Translations under genes and position numbers: made by a program
The notes under the pieces: generated by a model
The model's database searches: none
The model's input: the letters and a program-made list of their open reading frames with translations, nothing else
What the model was told of the DNA's origin: nothing
Shown here: piece after piece, positions 11,488-22,190 of the stretch
How the letters are laid out: every line of letters begins with the position of its first letter
Position numbering within the stretch: position 1 is the first letter of the stretch
Assembly (NCBI GenBank): GCA_949130485.1
Contig: OX422196.1
Location: 5,128,889 to 5,192,888, forward strand
Direction: 5' to 3'
Length of the DNA stretch: 64,000 bases
DNA from: Agelas oroides
Lineage: Eukaryota > Porifera > Demospongiae > Agelasida > Agelasidae

Positions 11488-12335
11488 GTGTGGTGTTTAC
11501 AACAGTTTTCCCCATCTCATCTCATCAAAGTAAGAAGTGATTTTGAGAGTATGAGCAACAAAAAAAAAGAACAAATGGTCACCCAAGAAGAGCTAATCCA
11601 ACTGTTAGTGCAAATGGAAAAAGAGTTGGAAGGCCACCTGCTGAAGATAGCTATTGTACATATGAATAGTACATCAGGAATGAGAAAGAAGTCGACGTAC
11701 GAGTATGCCAAAAGGCATTTTGCTCTGTATATGGCTTTGCTCCAAAGAGGCTGAGCACTAATTCTCCGTAAAAAAAGTAAAGGTGGTACAGGTTCGGAGC
11801 CAGACAGGAGAGAAAACATGTTGCTGTGGGAGAGGATCTGATAAACTTGGTCAGGGAGCATATCCAATCATTTCCTGCAAGACATAGCCACTATTCACGA
11901 CAGGACAATGCAGGACGAGTTTACCTGTCTCCAGAACTATCTATAGCTAGGCTCCATAGGATGTTTTTGGAGGTACATGACCCAGAATAATTATATTCAG
12001 TTGCAAGAAGAAAATCTTCAACACAAGATTGCACATCAACCAGTGCAGAAACTTAGAAAACCGTTTGTTTCTGAACACTTATACCACGACATTTTTGTCA
12101 ATGAATTTAATATCCACTTTGGATTTCCTCGAAGTGATACCTTGGTATGTGCAACTCCCTAAAATTACAAATGGAATAAGCTGGCAATGAATCGGATAAA
12201 GCTGCGCTTCAAAAGAAACACGAAGAGCACCTGGCATTCGCGAAGTGTGGTTACAAAACTTTATCCTATGATATATCTCTAAGCAAGCAATCATGGAAAG
12301 CTGTTTGTGATCAGTCCTCAGACTCATAACACATG
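11488..12335 (+). pseudogene. DUF7869-like remnant, N-terminal half
   Basis: Blocks in order are a helical segment (KKEQMVTQEELIQLLVQMEK), the diagnostic IQSFPARHSHYSRQDNAG and VYLSPELSIARLHRMF, then RKPFVSEHLYHDIFVNEFNI, HFGFPRSDT and a Cys/coiled block ending in YKTLSYDISLSKQSWKA. The intact gene at 33075-35409 has the same order (IESFPVYESHYSR, RYLSPDLSQAKMYHLY, FNLSFGR, SDTCKTC). Several stops and frame changes are present and the catalytic half is absent. A C-terminal half of a similar protein lies at 12622-13105 on the opposite strand, which implies an inversion or two separate insertions. Confidence 0.65.
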
Positions 12336-12425
12336 TACATACATACTGTGTGGTATCATGCAACAAATGTTGTGTCAAGAGTTGATTACAAGACCATTTT
12401 TGCTCTCCAACTGACCATGCACTAA

Positions 12426-12600
12426 AAGCTCCCTGCCCCAGGGGAGTGGTCACTCTATGTATAAGACCACCCCCCAGGAAGAGACACTAGAGCTCCTGTT
12501 ACCTAGGTAACACCACTGTGCAAGAGAGATATGAACATTCTTATATGTTGCCTAGGTAACAGGTTATATTAGTGTTAGCTGGGCCCAGATAGTATACAGT
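12426..12600. repeat. Dispersed repeat with two X-box-like palindromes
   Basis: GTTACCTAGGTAAC (12498-12511) and GTTGCCTAGGTAAC (12547-12560) sit in a short non-coding repeat that also contains CCAGGGGAGTGGT near its left end. Related sequence occurs at 36850-36863 and 37764-38040. The palindromes fit the RFX X-box consensus (GTNRCC, short spacer, RGYAAC). Binding is an inference only. Confidence 0.5.
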
Positions 12601-12621
12601 TGACACATGTAGCAAAAGCAA

Positions 12622-13105
12622 TTATAGTTGACTGTCACTACCATTGGTTGGTAGTTCAACGTAAAACTCTTGATACTCACTTGGCACGATGTTTGTAACA
12701 AGCTTGTGCAGGTCATCAGCCTTAGACTTCTTTAGGGGAATGGGATGTTGTTCGTACAGTTGTGGAGGCTTTGTGTCGATACTCTGCCTCCCCTCTCTTC
12801 TTGTAATAAGAAACACGTTTTGGAGTTTCCATGACATCGTATGTCATACCTCCGTAGGGTGATCAACCATTGTTACCTTTCCAGCTATTACCTTTTCCCC
12901 TTTCCCAAAGTTGAACCATACAATCCTACTGAAATCCAGAGGTTGCTTGTCAATATCCTGGTTTATCTCAGTATATATCTTTCGTAGGTGTTGTCGATAA
13001 TCGACTGTTCCATTTCAGTCACTTTTATTCTAACAGCTGCTTGCTTAACGTGTGCATACCATTGCTGAGGAGTATAAACCGTTTCAACTTTTGAGGTATA
13101 ATGCT
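12622..13105 (-). pseudogene. DUF7869-like remnant, C-terminal tail
   Basis: Read on the minus strand: PQQWYAHVKQAAVRIKVTEM, then KQPLDFSRIVWFNFGKGEKV, and a proline-rich end with PPQLYEQHPIPLKKSKADDL ... IVPSEYQEFYVELPTN. The intact protein ends the same way (PPLYTAPRPIKAAKLKDLKD ... YVPPIHHAFYNNL). Frame changes and stops separate the blocks. The last block (12622-12837) is still open over 71 codons. Its orientation is opposite to the N-terminal remnant at 11488. Confidence 0.55.
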
Positions 13106-13295
13106 CAAATGCAGTTTATGTTTTCATTAGACAAGGTTAACATTAGTGGCGGCGCGGCGCAAGCATTGAGCATGCGCATTCTGGCCAGGAACACGTTTTC
13201 AGTCTGGTGAAGCAACTATCACTCAGCGCCTGTCCTGCTGTGGTCTGATCTTACCCCTCTTCCTTGTCTTCAGCAGACGCGCCGGACTCTTTCCC

Positions 13296-14326
13296 ATGTC
13301 AGATTCCGAGGACAATGGGCCCGCCGGCCCCCCGATTACCATGACAGAGGAATCGGTGCGGGCCTCATTTGGCAGGAGGTGGCGGCAGCGTTGAGAGTGG
13401 TGCTAACGCCCGGTCCTCCCACCCGTCAACCTTCCTCGTCCAGTCTTCCGGCCTCGGGTGAGTCTATGTATGTCTTGACTGTCTGGGCGCATTCCCCTAA
13501 GCGCGCGCCATTTAATATTTCATTTAAGAATCCACGTAGGCACACCACTTAAATCATCTTGTGCTATCCCCCCCCCCCCCCCCCCCCCCCCTTGCTCTCA
13601 CGCACAGGTGCGCCCTCACTCACCAGTGCTGCCACCAGCAGCGGGTCACCGGCTGCAACCTTCACTCTTCTCTCCCTTTCAAGCATCCCACTGCTGTCTA
13701 CTGCCCTGCTAGGTGCCCCCACCCTTACGCTGCCAGCAAGCGCCTTGCTCCCTACCAGCCCGGGTACTGTGTGGTGTACCTATCAAAGCCAACTGCTGCC
13801 CCCAGCCTCCTCCCCAACTACCCCACCCTTTCAACTAGCAAGCAGCTTTGCCCCGATCCCGGGAAAACTCACCTGGCGTATCCTGGCGCTTGAATTCGTG
13901 GAGATGCGAGAACTACTCCCTGACAACCTGGTGTTGGCGGAATGCTTCTACCGGCACGGCTGACCCCAGCCAAAACCCCGGAGCAGCGGGAAGTGGGATC
14001 CCTCCTTACCTGGGTTTCCTCCTTTGCCACCTATATTGCAGTGGTGGCCCAGGCCCACCATGAACGGGTAGCGGAAATGCTGGCGTACATGCGTCTCATC
14101 ATAAGGGAGGCCCGAAAATATGGGGGCAATGGGTGGCTGACGTACAACATGGTGTTTCGGCGAAACCATGAGAGGAAATCCATTCTGTGGAACTACATCG
14201 ACCCCTCCCTCCATACTGCCTACGTACATCAGTGGCCAGGGCCTCCCTCCCCTCACTCCCTGTCACCATTGCAACGAGGTAGACCACCGTAGCGAAGATT
14301 GCACCATTGCCCCTACCCTGGCCCCC
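13296..14326 (+). mobile_element. Fossil Gag-like ORF of a retroelement
   Basis: A Ser/Thr/Pro-rich N-terminal part is followed by a helical core (LTWRILALEFVEMRELLPDN, then LLTWVSSFATYIAVVAQAHH and MLAYMRLIIREARKYGG) and a CCHC knuckle (CHHCNEVDHRSEDC) near 14260-14310. This order matches Gag-like proteins of multi-copy retroelements in sponges and cnidarians. It contains a 24-base poly-C tract. The element is broken, and no polymerase or LTR was found. It ends just before the BEN exon at 14329. Confidence 0.6.
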
Positions 14327-14328
14327 AG

Positions 14329-14595
14329 ATTACAGCACGTTTTCACTGTGTTTCTGATGCTGGCCGCATGGCAGTTCAGCTAGCAGTTAAACATTTCTTC
14401 GGTGAGGATGTAATGGCCTCTAACACAGCTGGCAGTCTAGACTCCCCCAAGATGAGGACCATCAAGACCATCATCTTGACGAGGTTTGGGGTGAAGAAGT
14501 CTGAGGAGGAAAAGGAGGACATCTGGGCACGGTGCAAGATAGCAATTGGGCAAAAGTGCAAGCAGCTGAGAGCTACCCATCGCTCCAAGCTTTAG
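14329..14595 (+). CDS. BEN-domain terminal exon
   Basis: The exon opens after GCCCCCAG and runs 88 codons to TAG. It encodes ITARFHCVSDAGRMAVQLAV, then KHFFGEDVMASNTAGSLDS, KMRTIKTIILTRFG, and a basic end with IGQKCKQLRATHRSKL. The pattern 'A..La...FF..dvm......LD..k...I....' is that of BEN domains, which mediate DNA binding or protein contact in chromatin regulators. It closely parallels the BEN region at 37350-37610 (AGRLVIALARQVFFGNEVMC ... GLDEEKLAQIHDIIL). It is intact. The upstream exons may be those at 10890-11250, now separated by transposon debris. Confidence 0.55.
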   Translation: MTARFHCVSDAGRMAVQLAVKHFFGEDVMASNTAGSLDSPKMRTIKTIILTRFGVKKSEEEKEDIWARCKIAIGQKCKQLRATHRSKL

Positions 14596-14629
14596 ACTTT
14601 GCTATGTGACTGTATTGAACTGATTACTA

Positions 14630-15008
14630 TAACTGCTTTAACCTTATGCATTGCTGCTGTTGGCAGCGGCTTTTGCGCTATTGTAGCTACGCGTGTACTT
14701 GCCTCGATCATGAGCTCCAAACGAAGTAGGCAGGATTCCGTAAATTTTTGTGCATGCCCATGGTCCGTACCTGCTGTGACAAACAAAAAGTAAGGTGCCG
14801 TACGTACTTCAACTTGAGCCGTCTTCGCTACGGTTGCCAACACTGCACTCTGGCAGTAGCTGAGGCTACCTATACGAAGTGCACAAGGACATTCAACTTT
14901 TGGGAGATATTTATGCACATTTAAAAATTTGCGAATTTTATTACAGTATATGGCCGCAAGCATACAAAACTTGCAATGCAGTCCCGCTAGTGTGGGGCTC
15001 GCTCAGGC
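14630..15008. mobile_element. Right part of a TGGGGCGAG-family MITE
   Basis: The right end GTGTGGGGCTCGCTCAGGCT(TACCCCA) and the inner sequence (CTTCAACTTGAGCCGTCTTC, then GCACTCTGGCAGT and GCAATGCAGTC) align with 24700-24965. The left end is missing. Confidence 0.6.
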
Positions 15009-15255
15009 TTACCCCAACCAGAAGTTGCTACCTTTGGTATTCTCTGATAATTAATGCAGCAGTTTTACTTTCGTTTTCTTAGTACACTGTAAGCTCTCTT
15101 GCTTTAAAGCATTGTACATCCTGCTCAGGCATGCACATGTGTGGCATGATATACGGTATGGCCGGAAAATTTGGCATGTATGCTCCTAATGTGTCATCCA
15201 TGAACTTTATTACTGTTTTGCAGGCAGTTGGCTACTTTTTTTTAATCTATCAGTG

Positions 15256-15653
15256 ATGAGTTTGCACCCACCACTTGTGATTGTAATGACTGAAAAGTTC
15301 ATGAACATCATATATTTCCCCTTCAAACGGGATAATTTCCTCTTGGTAAACTGCGTAGAGTTCAGACGTACCACTGTGCAAAGAGAGCACTGTCTTGGAT
15401 GCCAACCTGCTGGGGTTCATCACATTATTTACAAACCCAGAAGGGCCTGTTTTAGCCCCAAAATCTCTTCCAAGTTATGGTGGTGAGATGGTAACGAAAG
15501 AGGCATTGGAATGCAAAATAGAAACAAAAGAGGAAAGTGTTACAGCCCTTAAAGCGAGGAACAGGAGATTGAAAGCTGAAAACAGAAAGTTGAAGAAGGC
15601 AGGGAGATCAACGGGCAAGCAAAGCAAGGAGAGATCCAAAGGCAAGCCCAAAG
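15256..15653 (+). CDS. Unknown domain, paralogue B, with basic coiled-coil tail
   Basis: It begins MSLHPPLVIVMTEKF and shows the same blocks as 2560-2904 (LLVNCVEF; then, after one frame change, LLGFITLFTNPEGPVLAPK and LPSYGGEMVTKEAL). A long coiled coil rich in Lys and Arg follows (ALKARNRRLKAENRKLKKAG) and ends in a KSKGKPKG-like basic tail with a good GTAAGT donor at 15654. The basic tail looks like nuclear localisation or nucleic-acid contact. The frame change near 15385 makes this copy doubtful as a working gene unless an assembly error is involved. No known family was recognised. Confidence 0.4.
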
Positions 15654-16077
15654 GTAAGTTGCTAAGCAGGCAAATTGTCTGCCATAAATACTAAACAGGC
15701 ACTGGAACACCAGCTAGCACTAGGGCAGTTGGTATTCAAATGACTTGTTGCCGCCACTGCCAAATGGGACTTGGAGGGTGGGTGTACTACTGCCAGCTTG
15801 TATCAATTGTTGCATGATGGCCAGCTTCTGATAGCTAGCTAGGTAGTAAGCAGTGCTGTTTTAGTTCAATGTTTAGACTAGCAGTTTATTTAATCAGGCT
15901 GTAGTTAGAAATTGTTAGTTTAGTTTTAATTAGGCAAATCGTTAATTTAGTAACTCTCAAAAGGGTTACTTTTTTAACTACCAGTTAGGGGTCATTTAAA
16001 AATTGGTTTATAATGAACAGAGTAAGACAGCATTGATTTTACTTTTAGTTTCAACTGCACCCAAAGATGCTCACAGG

Positions 16078-16500
16078 ACCTAGAGTTGACCTAGCTCCTC
16101 CCATGTGCAAACAAAAATTCGAAAAGAAAGGGGAGAGCCTGGTAGAATTTACCACTTGAGAAACCTCATAGGTAGAGAGAACTTAATTCTGCTTTCATCA
16201 CGGCCAGAATAGGAAACATGCTCTTGATACTGTTGATTACACAATCTATGTATGTGGGCACATCGACAATCCACCTACACTTAATTAAGTCCTTTCTACT
16301 TTCTGTCTACCCTCTACTTGATGTGATAACTTTTCCACACTGCAAAGTGTCTGAAAGCTGGGCGGGACCTGAGAACAAGAATAGAGTTGACCTAGCCTCG
16401 TACCCAGGCTCCTCCTCTGCAGAAGAACGGGGAGAGAGCCTGGAAAAACTGATCACGTGTCCCGTGACGCACTGTGTGTGGTTTGTGTGGTTTTGATAAT
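16078..16500. mobile_element. Partial MULE-like repeat, related to 53809-54401
   Basis: The blocks GGGGAGAGCCTGGTAGAATT, AGGTAGAGAGAACTTAATT and GTGGGCACATCGACAATCCA recur at 53860-54270 in the same order. A further end (TAGCCTCGTACCCAGG) begins at 16392. The copy is old and has no clean target duplication. Confidence 0.6.
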
Positions 16501-16717
16501 CGAATTATTGCCCACACAGTCTGTACTCGACGTTATGAGCGCTGACACAGCCATTGTTGTAGCTCTGGATGTCGCTGAGACTACAGATCGGCACTGAAAG
16601 GCTGTTTCACTATTATCTAGCTGACTCAAGCTCCTGGAATGATATTTCAATTATAGCTTCTACTGCAGCGCCAAGTTCTACGCTGCCATGACTTAATTTC
16701 GTTCAAACTGCGCAGGA

Positions 16718-16871
16718 GACAGTTGCCTTATCAACGTTAACAGCGTTGGCTATCCCTCACTATGTCAGCAAGGAGTCTTTGGAAGGTCTCTGTGAACAGC
16801 TGTGAGCTCTGTACTCCTTGCTGTCATAGCAAACGGTAGCCAGTGCTGTGAACGTTGCTAAAGTGACTGTC
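16718..16871. mobile_element. 154-bp hairpin MITE
   Basis: Two arms of about 59 bp pair almost fully (left GACAGTTGCCTTATCAACGT ..., right ... ACGTTGCTAAAGTGACTGTC), separated by about 35 bp. It has no coding content. Confidence 0.7.
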
Positions 16872-17259
16872 TTCAGTGCCGTTTGAGCGAACGAGGCTGG
16901 TAGGCTGGTATTTGTTTCTTGACCACAGGTATTAGTTCAGCGTATGCAGGCCCTTACTACAGTTCTCTGTGCAGGGACTTGAGCAAAAAAGAGGGGTGGG
17001 CACTTGATACATACTCTACTGTATATACAATGATATGGTATTGAACTTCAACCTTTATGACTAATTACCATGCCTTCTCCAGGAAAGGACAAGAAACAAG
17101 AACCCTGAAGATTAGCAGCTTTGTTGCCTGGTGGCATTATTATTATCATTACAAGTTGGACCTTCATTGGTGTATACAAGAACCAGATTTTTTTTCTCTT
17201 ACCAGTAAGATGATTATCGTAGGGGGAGGGGAGCCTGAGGCATTGCTGATTTAATGTTT

Positions 17260-17490
17260 TGTCATAGTACACAAGCCATGGAATAACAGCAAGATTTGTC
17301 ACTGTTCCATGAGCACGGTAAGCAAAACTTGGTGCAGCCATTTCCCCAGTCAAGGAAGTTACCTATAGGTACACACACACACCTGGACTAAACTTCACAT
17401 TGAAGTCCTGAGCTGAATTTCTGGCACTTACGAGTGCCATTATGCATGGCCCTCACCTGAAGCAAACTCAACTACTGTGCATGGTTAACT
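17260..17490. mobile_element. Internal piece of a TGGGGCGAG-family MITE
   Basis: It aligns with 24420-24680: shared blocks include CAGCAAGATTTGTCACTGTT, ACTTACGAGTGCCATTATGC and TCACCTGAAGCAAACTCAAC-like sequence. Neither terminus is recognisable. Confidence 0.5.
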
Positions 17491-18029
17491 GTGAGATGCT
17501 ATTCTCCACCTGATGACAGTCATGCAGCTGTATGGGAATGGGGAGGAAGGAGGGAAGGAACAGCTAGTGAATTGAAAGGGAGAAGTAACCAGAGTTTGAG
17601 GGGGTGGGCTCAGGAGCAATTCAATATAGCAGCAAATTTTGGAGCCAGTGTATGAAGGGCAATTGCAGCCTGTGTGTTCTGTTCAATCAAGACTCTGAAA
17701 GGCTATACAAGTACACAGAAGGTGTGGCATGATGTATGGGCAGATGCAGAAACTGAGCCAAAATCTGTCCCCCCAAAACATGGCTCCATTCCAGTATGCC
17801 TTGTATTCTGAAAACCCATACCAGCCCACTTGTTCATAAACCCCTCCTCTTGAATTTGAATTGGGGAAAGGGAAGGAGAAGGGGAAGGGAAGCCGAAAAG
17901 GAAAAGATAAAGCCCCTGGTAAGCTTGAACATGCACCTACTGAAAAATACGGAAGTTGTGCATAGATGAACTAGTGTACTGTGTACACCACTTGCCAGCA
18001 ATTAGTAGTGTTTTCTACCCATTTTGCAG

Positions 18030-18604
18030 TGGAGCCAGATGTACTGATGCTTCTAAAAGACTGTTTGGCTGCTATCCAGCTAAACCAGGCAGTGATAATC
18101 AGCAAGCTCATGGGGTCTGATGCAGTCAACACTGAGTCCGGAAAACACAAGTCAAATCCCGCTACTCTGCCATCCGGCCCCAGTGACCCTGCCATCGGTC
18201 CCCTCCCCATCACCCTGCCATCAGCTCCTGTCACCCTGCCTTCAGCTCCCGTCACCCTGCCTTCAGCTACTGTCACCCTGCATTCAGCTCCTGTCACACC
18301 CTGCCTTCAGCTCCTGTCACCCTGCCATCGATCCCTATCGCCCTGCCATCGGTCCCCACTACCCTACCATCAGCTCCCGTCACCCTGCCATCAGCTCCCG
18401 TCACCCTGCCATCAGCTCCCGTCACCCTGCCTTCAGCTCCCGTCACCCTGCCTTCAGCTCCTGTCACCCTGCTACCGGCTCCCGTTGCCCTGCCATCAGC
18501 CCCTATCACCCCGCCATTGGTCCCCATCACCCTGCCATCGGCCCCCACTACCCTGCCATCAGCTCCCATCACCCTGCCATCAGCTCCTGTCACCCTGCCA
18601 CTGA
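18030..18604 (+). CDS. Exon with short helix and 21-bp Pro/Ser/Thr repeat
   Basis: After a good acceptor (CCATTTTGCAG at 18029) the frame encodes VEPDVLMLLKDCLAAIQLNQ, a likely amphipathic helix, then about 18 copies of a 21-bp unit (about 18175-18605) giving PSAPVTL-type heptads until a stop at 18602. Frame drift inside the array changes the repeat peptide to CHQLPSP. The layout (short helix plus Pro/Thr minisatellite) recalls the linker before the BEN-like exon at 823. Whether it is still a working exon is unclear. Confidence 0.35.
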
Positions 18605-18894
18605 AGTTTTTTTCCTTGATGGTAGCTACTTGTGGTAAGATTCTACCCTTGATTGTACAATTGTGTAAAACATTGTAAGTGTGGTTAGGTAAACATTGTA
18701 CTTGTGTCCTTTGACTGGACTAATGGCACGTACTTACAGCATACATAAATGTGCAAGTATGCCTCAAACTACAGCGCACAACCTGCACATATTTAAGTGT
18801 AGTGTACTTACTGGTTTTGTAGTGTTTTGTAATCACATTGTACTGTAATTACGGTGCATCTTTTCTGACTGGTACTGTATGCCTCTTGCATCCA

Positions 18895-19385
18895 GAGAGA
18901 ACTTGGATGAACCTGGCCAGAGACAGCTGGAAGCATTAAAGGGATCGTTTGTATTGGTCCTCAGTGTTGACTATCAGATGAGCTAAACTGATTCCTTTCT
19001 GGGGAAGTAGTGCTCAGCCTGGAATGACTTACGTACTATCAGCGTAAAGTCTCCCATGACCTTTTTGGTATAGTTGACCATCAATTATGCGTGTTTTCGA
19101 TGAGCATATGTATAGGACTGAAAAATGCAGATCACACTGCATCACTGCTTTCACATTACCTTTTCCACAGTGGTCTTGTGCTCCAGTGGGTGAAGTGTGT
19201 ATGCATATTCCTCGACAATGCCACATCGACAAACAAAAATTGCTACCCATTGTGTGGGCTATGGAGCTGGTTCAGCACAAACTTTTGGATCACTTGTGAC
19301 TACACTTTAGGCCACTCCAAATTTGCTTGTTCCTCAACCCCCCACACCGTTTTCTGCCTGCATCAATTTTTCAGTCATGCCAATT
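18895..19385 (+). pseudogene. DUF7869-like remnant, catalytic half
   Basis: Scattered over frames are a VLSVDYQM-like first-Asp block, PFWGSSAQPGMTY, then ADHTASLLSHYLFHSGLVLQ, the second-Asp block CIFLDNATSTNKNCY and a GHSKFA-type third block. These line up with the catalytic half of DUF7869-like proteins (FDLQQ, YSDSCGGQNRN, SGHSYLPNDRD in the intact gene). It has several frame changes and stops, and is the same subfamily as 9329-9712. Confidence 0.5.
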
Positions 19386-20173
19386 ATTAAACATATGGCG
19401 CATGCAGAGATAGGTTGCCCTCGACCTTTGACCTAACCACGTTGCCTACTTGAGACATGACGTGATGAGGATTGAGGAGCGCTAGCGTTGCTGTTGCTGT
19501 ATTTACTTGGTAAGTCTCAGTTGTCACAAAATTATGATAAGTAAGCAAAATAAGGGGTATTAATAATTACAATAAGTGTACTGAACTCTAGAAATAGTGT
19601 CTAAAACTGTAGGTATACGTAGGTACGTAGCTAGCGGTGGGCTACGCCTAATGTTGATGCTTAATTAGTGCACATAGCATGGAAAACAGATGAATTCAGC
19701 CAGTATCTCAGAATTTAAAGACTTTTGCATGTACATATCAAGTATTTGCTTGAGAGAATCGTTTTCATATCTATTTAATGCCCATATACATATAGATGGC
19801 CGGCCGGTGTTGCTGAACGTACTTGTGGTGGCTTGAGAAGTCTCCAGAACTTTGATAGGATGGGAAATTCGAAGTTTGTCCCCAATTTGAAACTCTATTT
19901 CGTGAAAAACTCTTACCCCGCATTAATCCACTGCCATGTCCTCGGGATATCGTCCAATTAAGTACAACTTAATTGAGTCGTGTTTTGTTGGAAAGGAAAA
20001 ACATCAACTTCAAGATCAAAGAAAATGTGGCTGGCTCGTGAGGCTATTCGTGATGATCCCTTCTTGTCTCTCTTGCTTACACAGTTCCAGTTCCTGATCG
20101 GTACATTGCTAACTAGTGCAAAGTGTCAAAAGAGAGCAATGCAAGATAAGTTAACATAGAAATTTAACATAGA

Positions 20174-21270
20174 AAAAGCTGAAGAGTAGTGAAAGTGAAG
20201 CTGATCCTGGGGACCAGATTCAGGTAATTTGTACTACTCACTATAGTATTTCTGTCTTTTGTTGAAGTGCGATTTCTGTGTATATCTTGTGTAATAGTTA
20301 AACATATGTTCAACAAGCTGGAGACGTTATACACATTTCAGAGTCCTGATCACTGAAATCTTCTTGTTGGTTATATTTGTACAGATATCAGTTGGACATG
20401 CTGTGTATGACAGTGTGAGGAAGAGAGTTATGGTAGACAGAGAGTTTGGAGCATGGAAGGTATTCTTTTGCACCAATGTTTGACCTTGACTCAAACCGGT
20501 CCATTTTGGATTGGGAAAAGGAATGGAAACATTAAATGCTGTGTGGCTATAGGGCCGGTCATTTCCTGGTCCCTTGGTAGTCCCTGGTGCAGTGTACTAT
20601 ATGATGTGAGAGGCCTACTACCAAATACTGCAGAGGGTACAGTCACACTGTTGGCTGGAAGTGGCCAGCTTGACGCCACCTCTCCCTTTGCAGCATAAAC
20701 TTCTCCAAAAGGCCACCAGTGCTTGCCCAGCCTCCTCATCCCATGAAAAGGAAGAAGGGGTGGAGCAAGACAATCATTGTCATCTCCCTGAAAACGAGAG
20801 CTGCAAGGGAACCACTAACGGAAACACAGAAGTGGAATACAAGGTAATGACACAAATATCTGCATTGTTGGATGTGTCTTCATCCACTGTGTGACAAGTG
20901 ACTGAGCTGGTGAACAGGCAGATTGACTTGGACATAGTTTTGCTGGACAGCAAGTGCTACTCCCTCATGGACAATGACAGCACTCGTGGTGAGGCCATCA
21001 GAAGTCAGCAGGCTGCCAACAGGGGTCTTTACAACAAGCCAACAGGTCAATGTGGAGAAGGCAAGCGTTGAACTGACTGGTGAATATATTGCTTGTGAAG
21101 ATATGGCTAAACAATTTGATAGACAACTCCCAAGTTATTGGAGCCACCCCAGCCACATATGAGATAAGTGACACCTCAGTTAACACCAAGCTAGACAAAA
21201 TTGCAAAGGAAGTGAAAACATTCAGAAGCTCACACATAGTAATGCAGCCAACTGTTGTTGTCGAAGTATT
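20174..21270 (+). pseudogene. Unidentified multi-exon gene or remnant
   Basis: A short exon ends LKSSESEADPGDQIQ with donor GTAATT at 20223. The next opens after TTTGTACAG with ISVGHAVYDSVRKRVMVDRE (20384) and FGAWK. Further open pieces are KEEGVEQDNHCHLPENESCK (about 20745-20815), QIDLDIVLLDSKCYSLM (about 20920-20970) and VIGATPATYEISDTSVNTKL (about 21135-21195), the last followed by a short coiled coil. I do not recognise the family. Stops between pieces suggest decay or undetected introns. Confidence 0.3.
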
Positions 21271-21309
21271 GAATGTCAGCAGTGTTTGAGAATCATGCTA
21301 CGTGCTGTG

Positions 21310-21590
21310 TACCATATACAATGTAGCGGGAATTTTTTGTTGGTGCAAAATTCCGCGGAAATGCCTCCAGACCCTCCAGAAGAAATTTTTCGCAGTTTTC
21401 ATTTTTGTGGAATGAGAGCTGTTCAAGCCACACCCCTACTAAATGATTGCTACACCTCTTCCTTAAAACAGGAACCTCCCAAGTCAGTCACAATCAAAAT
21501 CAACATCGATGACGACAAAGCGAAGAGCCAAGTTGCTACAACAATGATGGAGTCTTCCTTTCTTGTAGAGACAATGGTCAGAGGCTATCA
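21310..21590 (+). other. Dispersed short repeat, then an exon-like piece
   Basis: 21320-21440 (core GCGGGAATTTTTTGTTGGTG) looks like a small dispersed repeat, judged by composition and the palindromic GCGGAAATG part. After TTAAAACAG at 21468 an open piece encodes EPPKSVTIKINIDDDKAKSQ and ends near a GT at 21573. No family was recognised. Confidence 0.25.
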
Positions 21591-22190
21591 TGTTTAACAA
21601 GGACATTTTCCAAATTTTCCAGCCTTCCCACTATACAGTATGGGTAGTTGCCAACCACTTTGTGCTTCATGGCTTTGATAATGTTCTCAAGTGCCAACAA
21701 TTGCAGCAAGAGCCACCTCCTCCAGAGCATTCTGTACCCTCTCACCACCTCATTACTCAACACCAGTACGTAGCTGTCAGAACCAAGCTACCAACCGCCC
21801 ACATTCAACTATGGACACCAGTAGCTCCTAGGACTGAGCTAGGCCATGACAATTTATGAATATCCAGAGAATAATAGGCATTAGTAACTGAGGTTGAACT
21901 GCCTACATATATAGCAGCAGTAGAGGATGTATCACCAGACATGTGTCAGAGAATGAAATACCAACTTGAGTTGAATCACTGCATTGTGTAACTGAGACCA
22001 TCACTGCATCATCCAAATGTACTACTAAAAACACATGAAGTCCCACCTAGAGTGTCTAAATGTTTTAGTGCTGTCATGTGACCTTCAACCAATCTGATTC
22101 AAAGTCAGATTTTGAACTGAGAAGCTAGCTGTTGAATGTGGGCTGGTGAGATGGTGCTTTCTCAGTTTGCGGCACCCGTATTGGATGCTA

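Noticed and set aside
20491-20739. Minus-strand 82-codon frame
   Set aside because: Opposite the plus-strand exon pieces that have paired splice signals; no motif.
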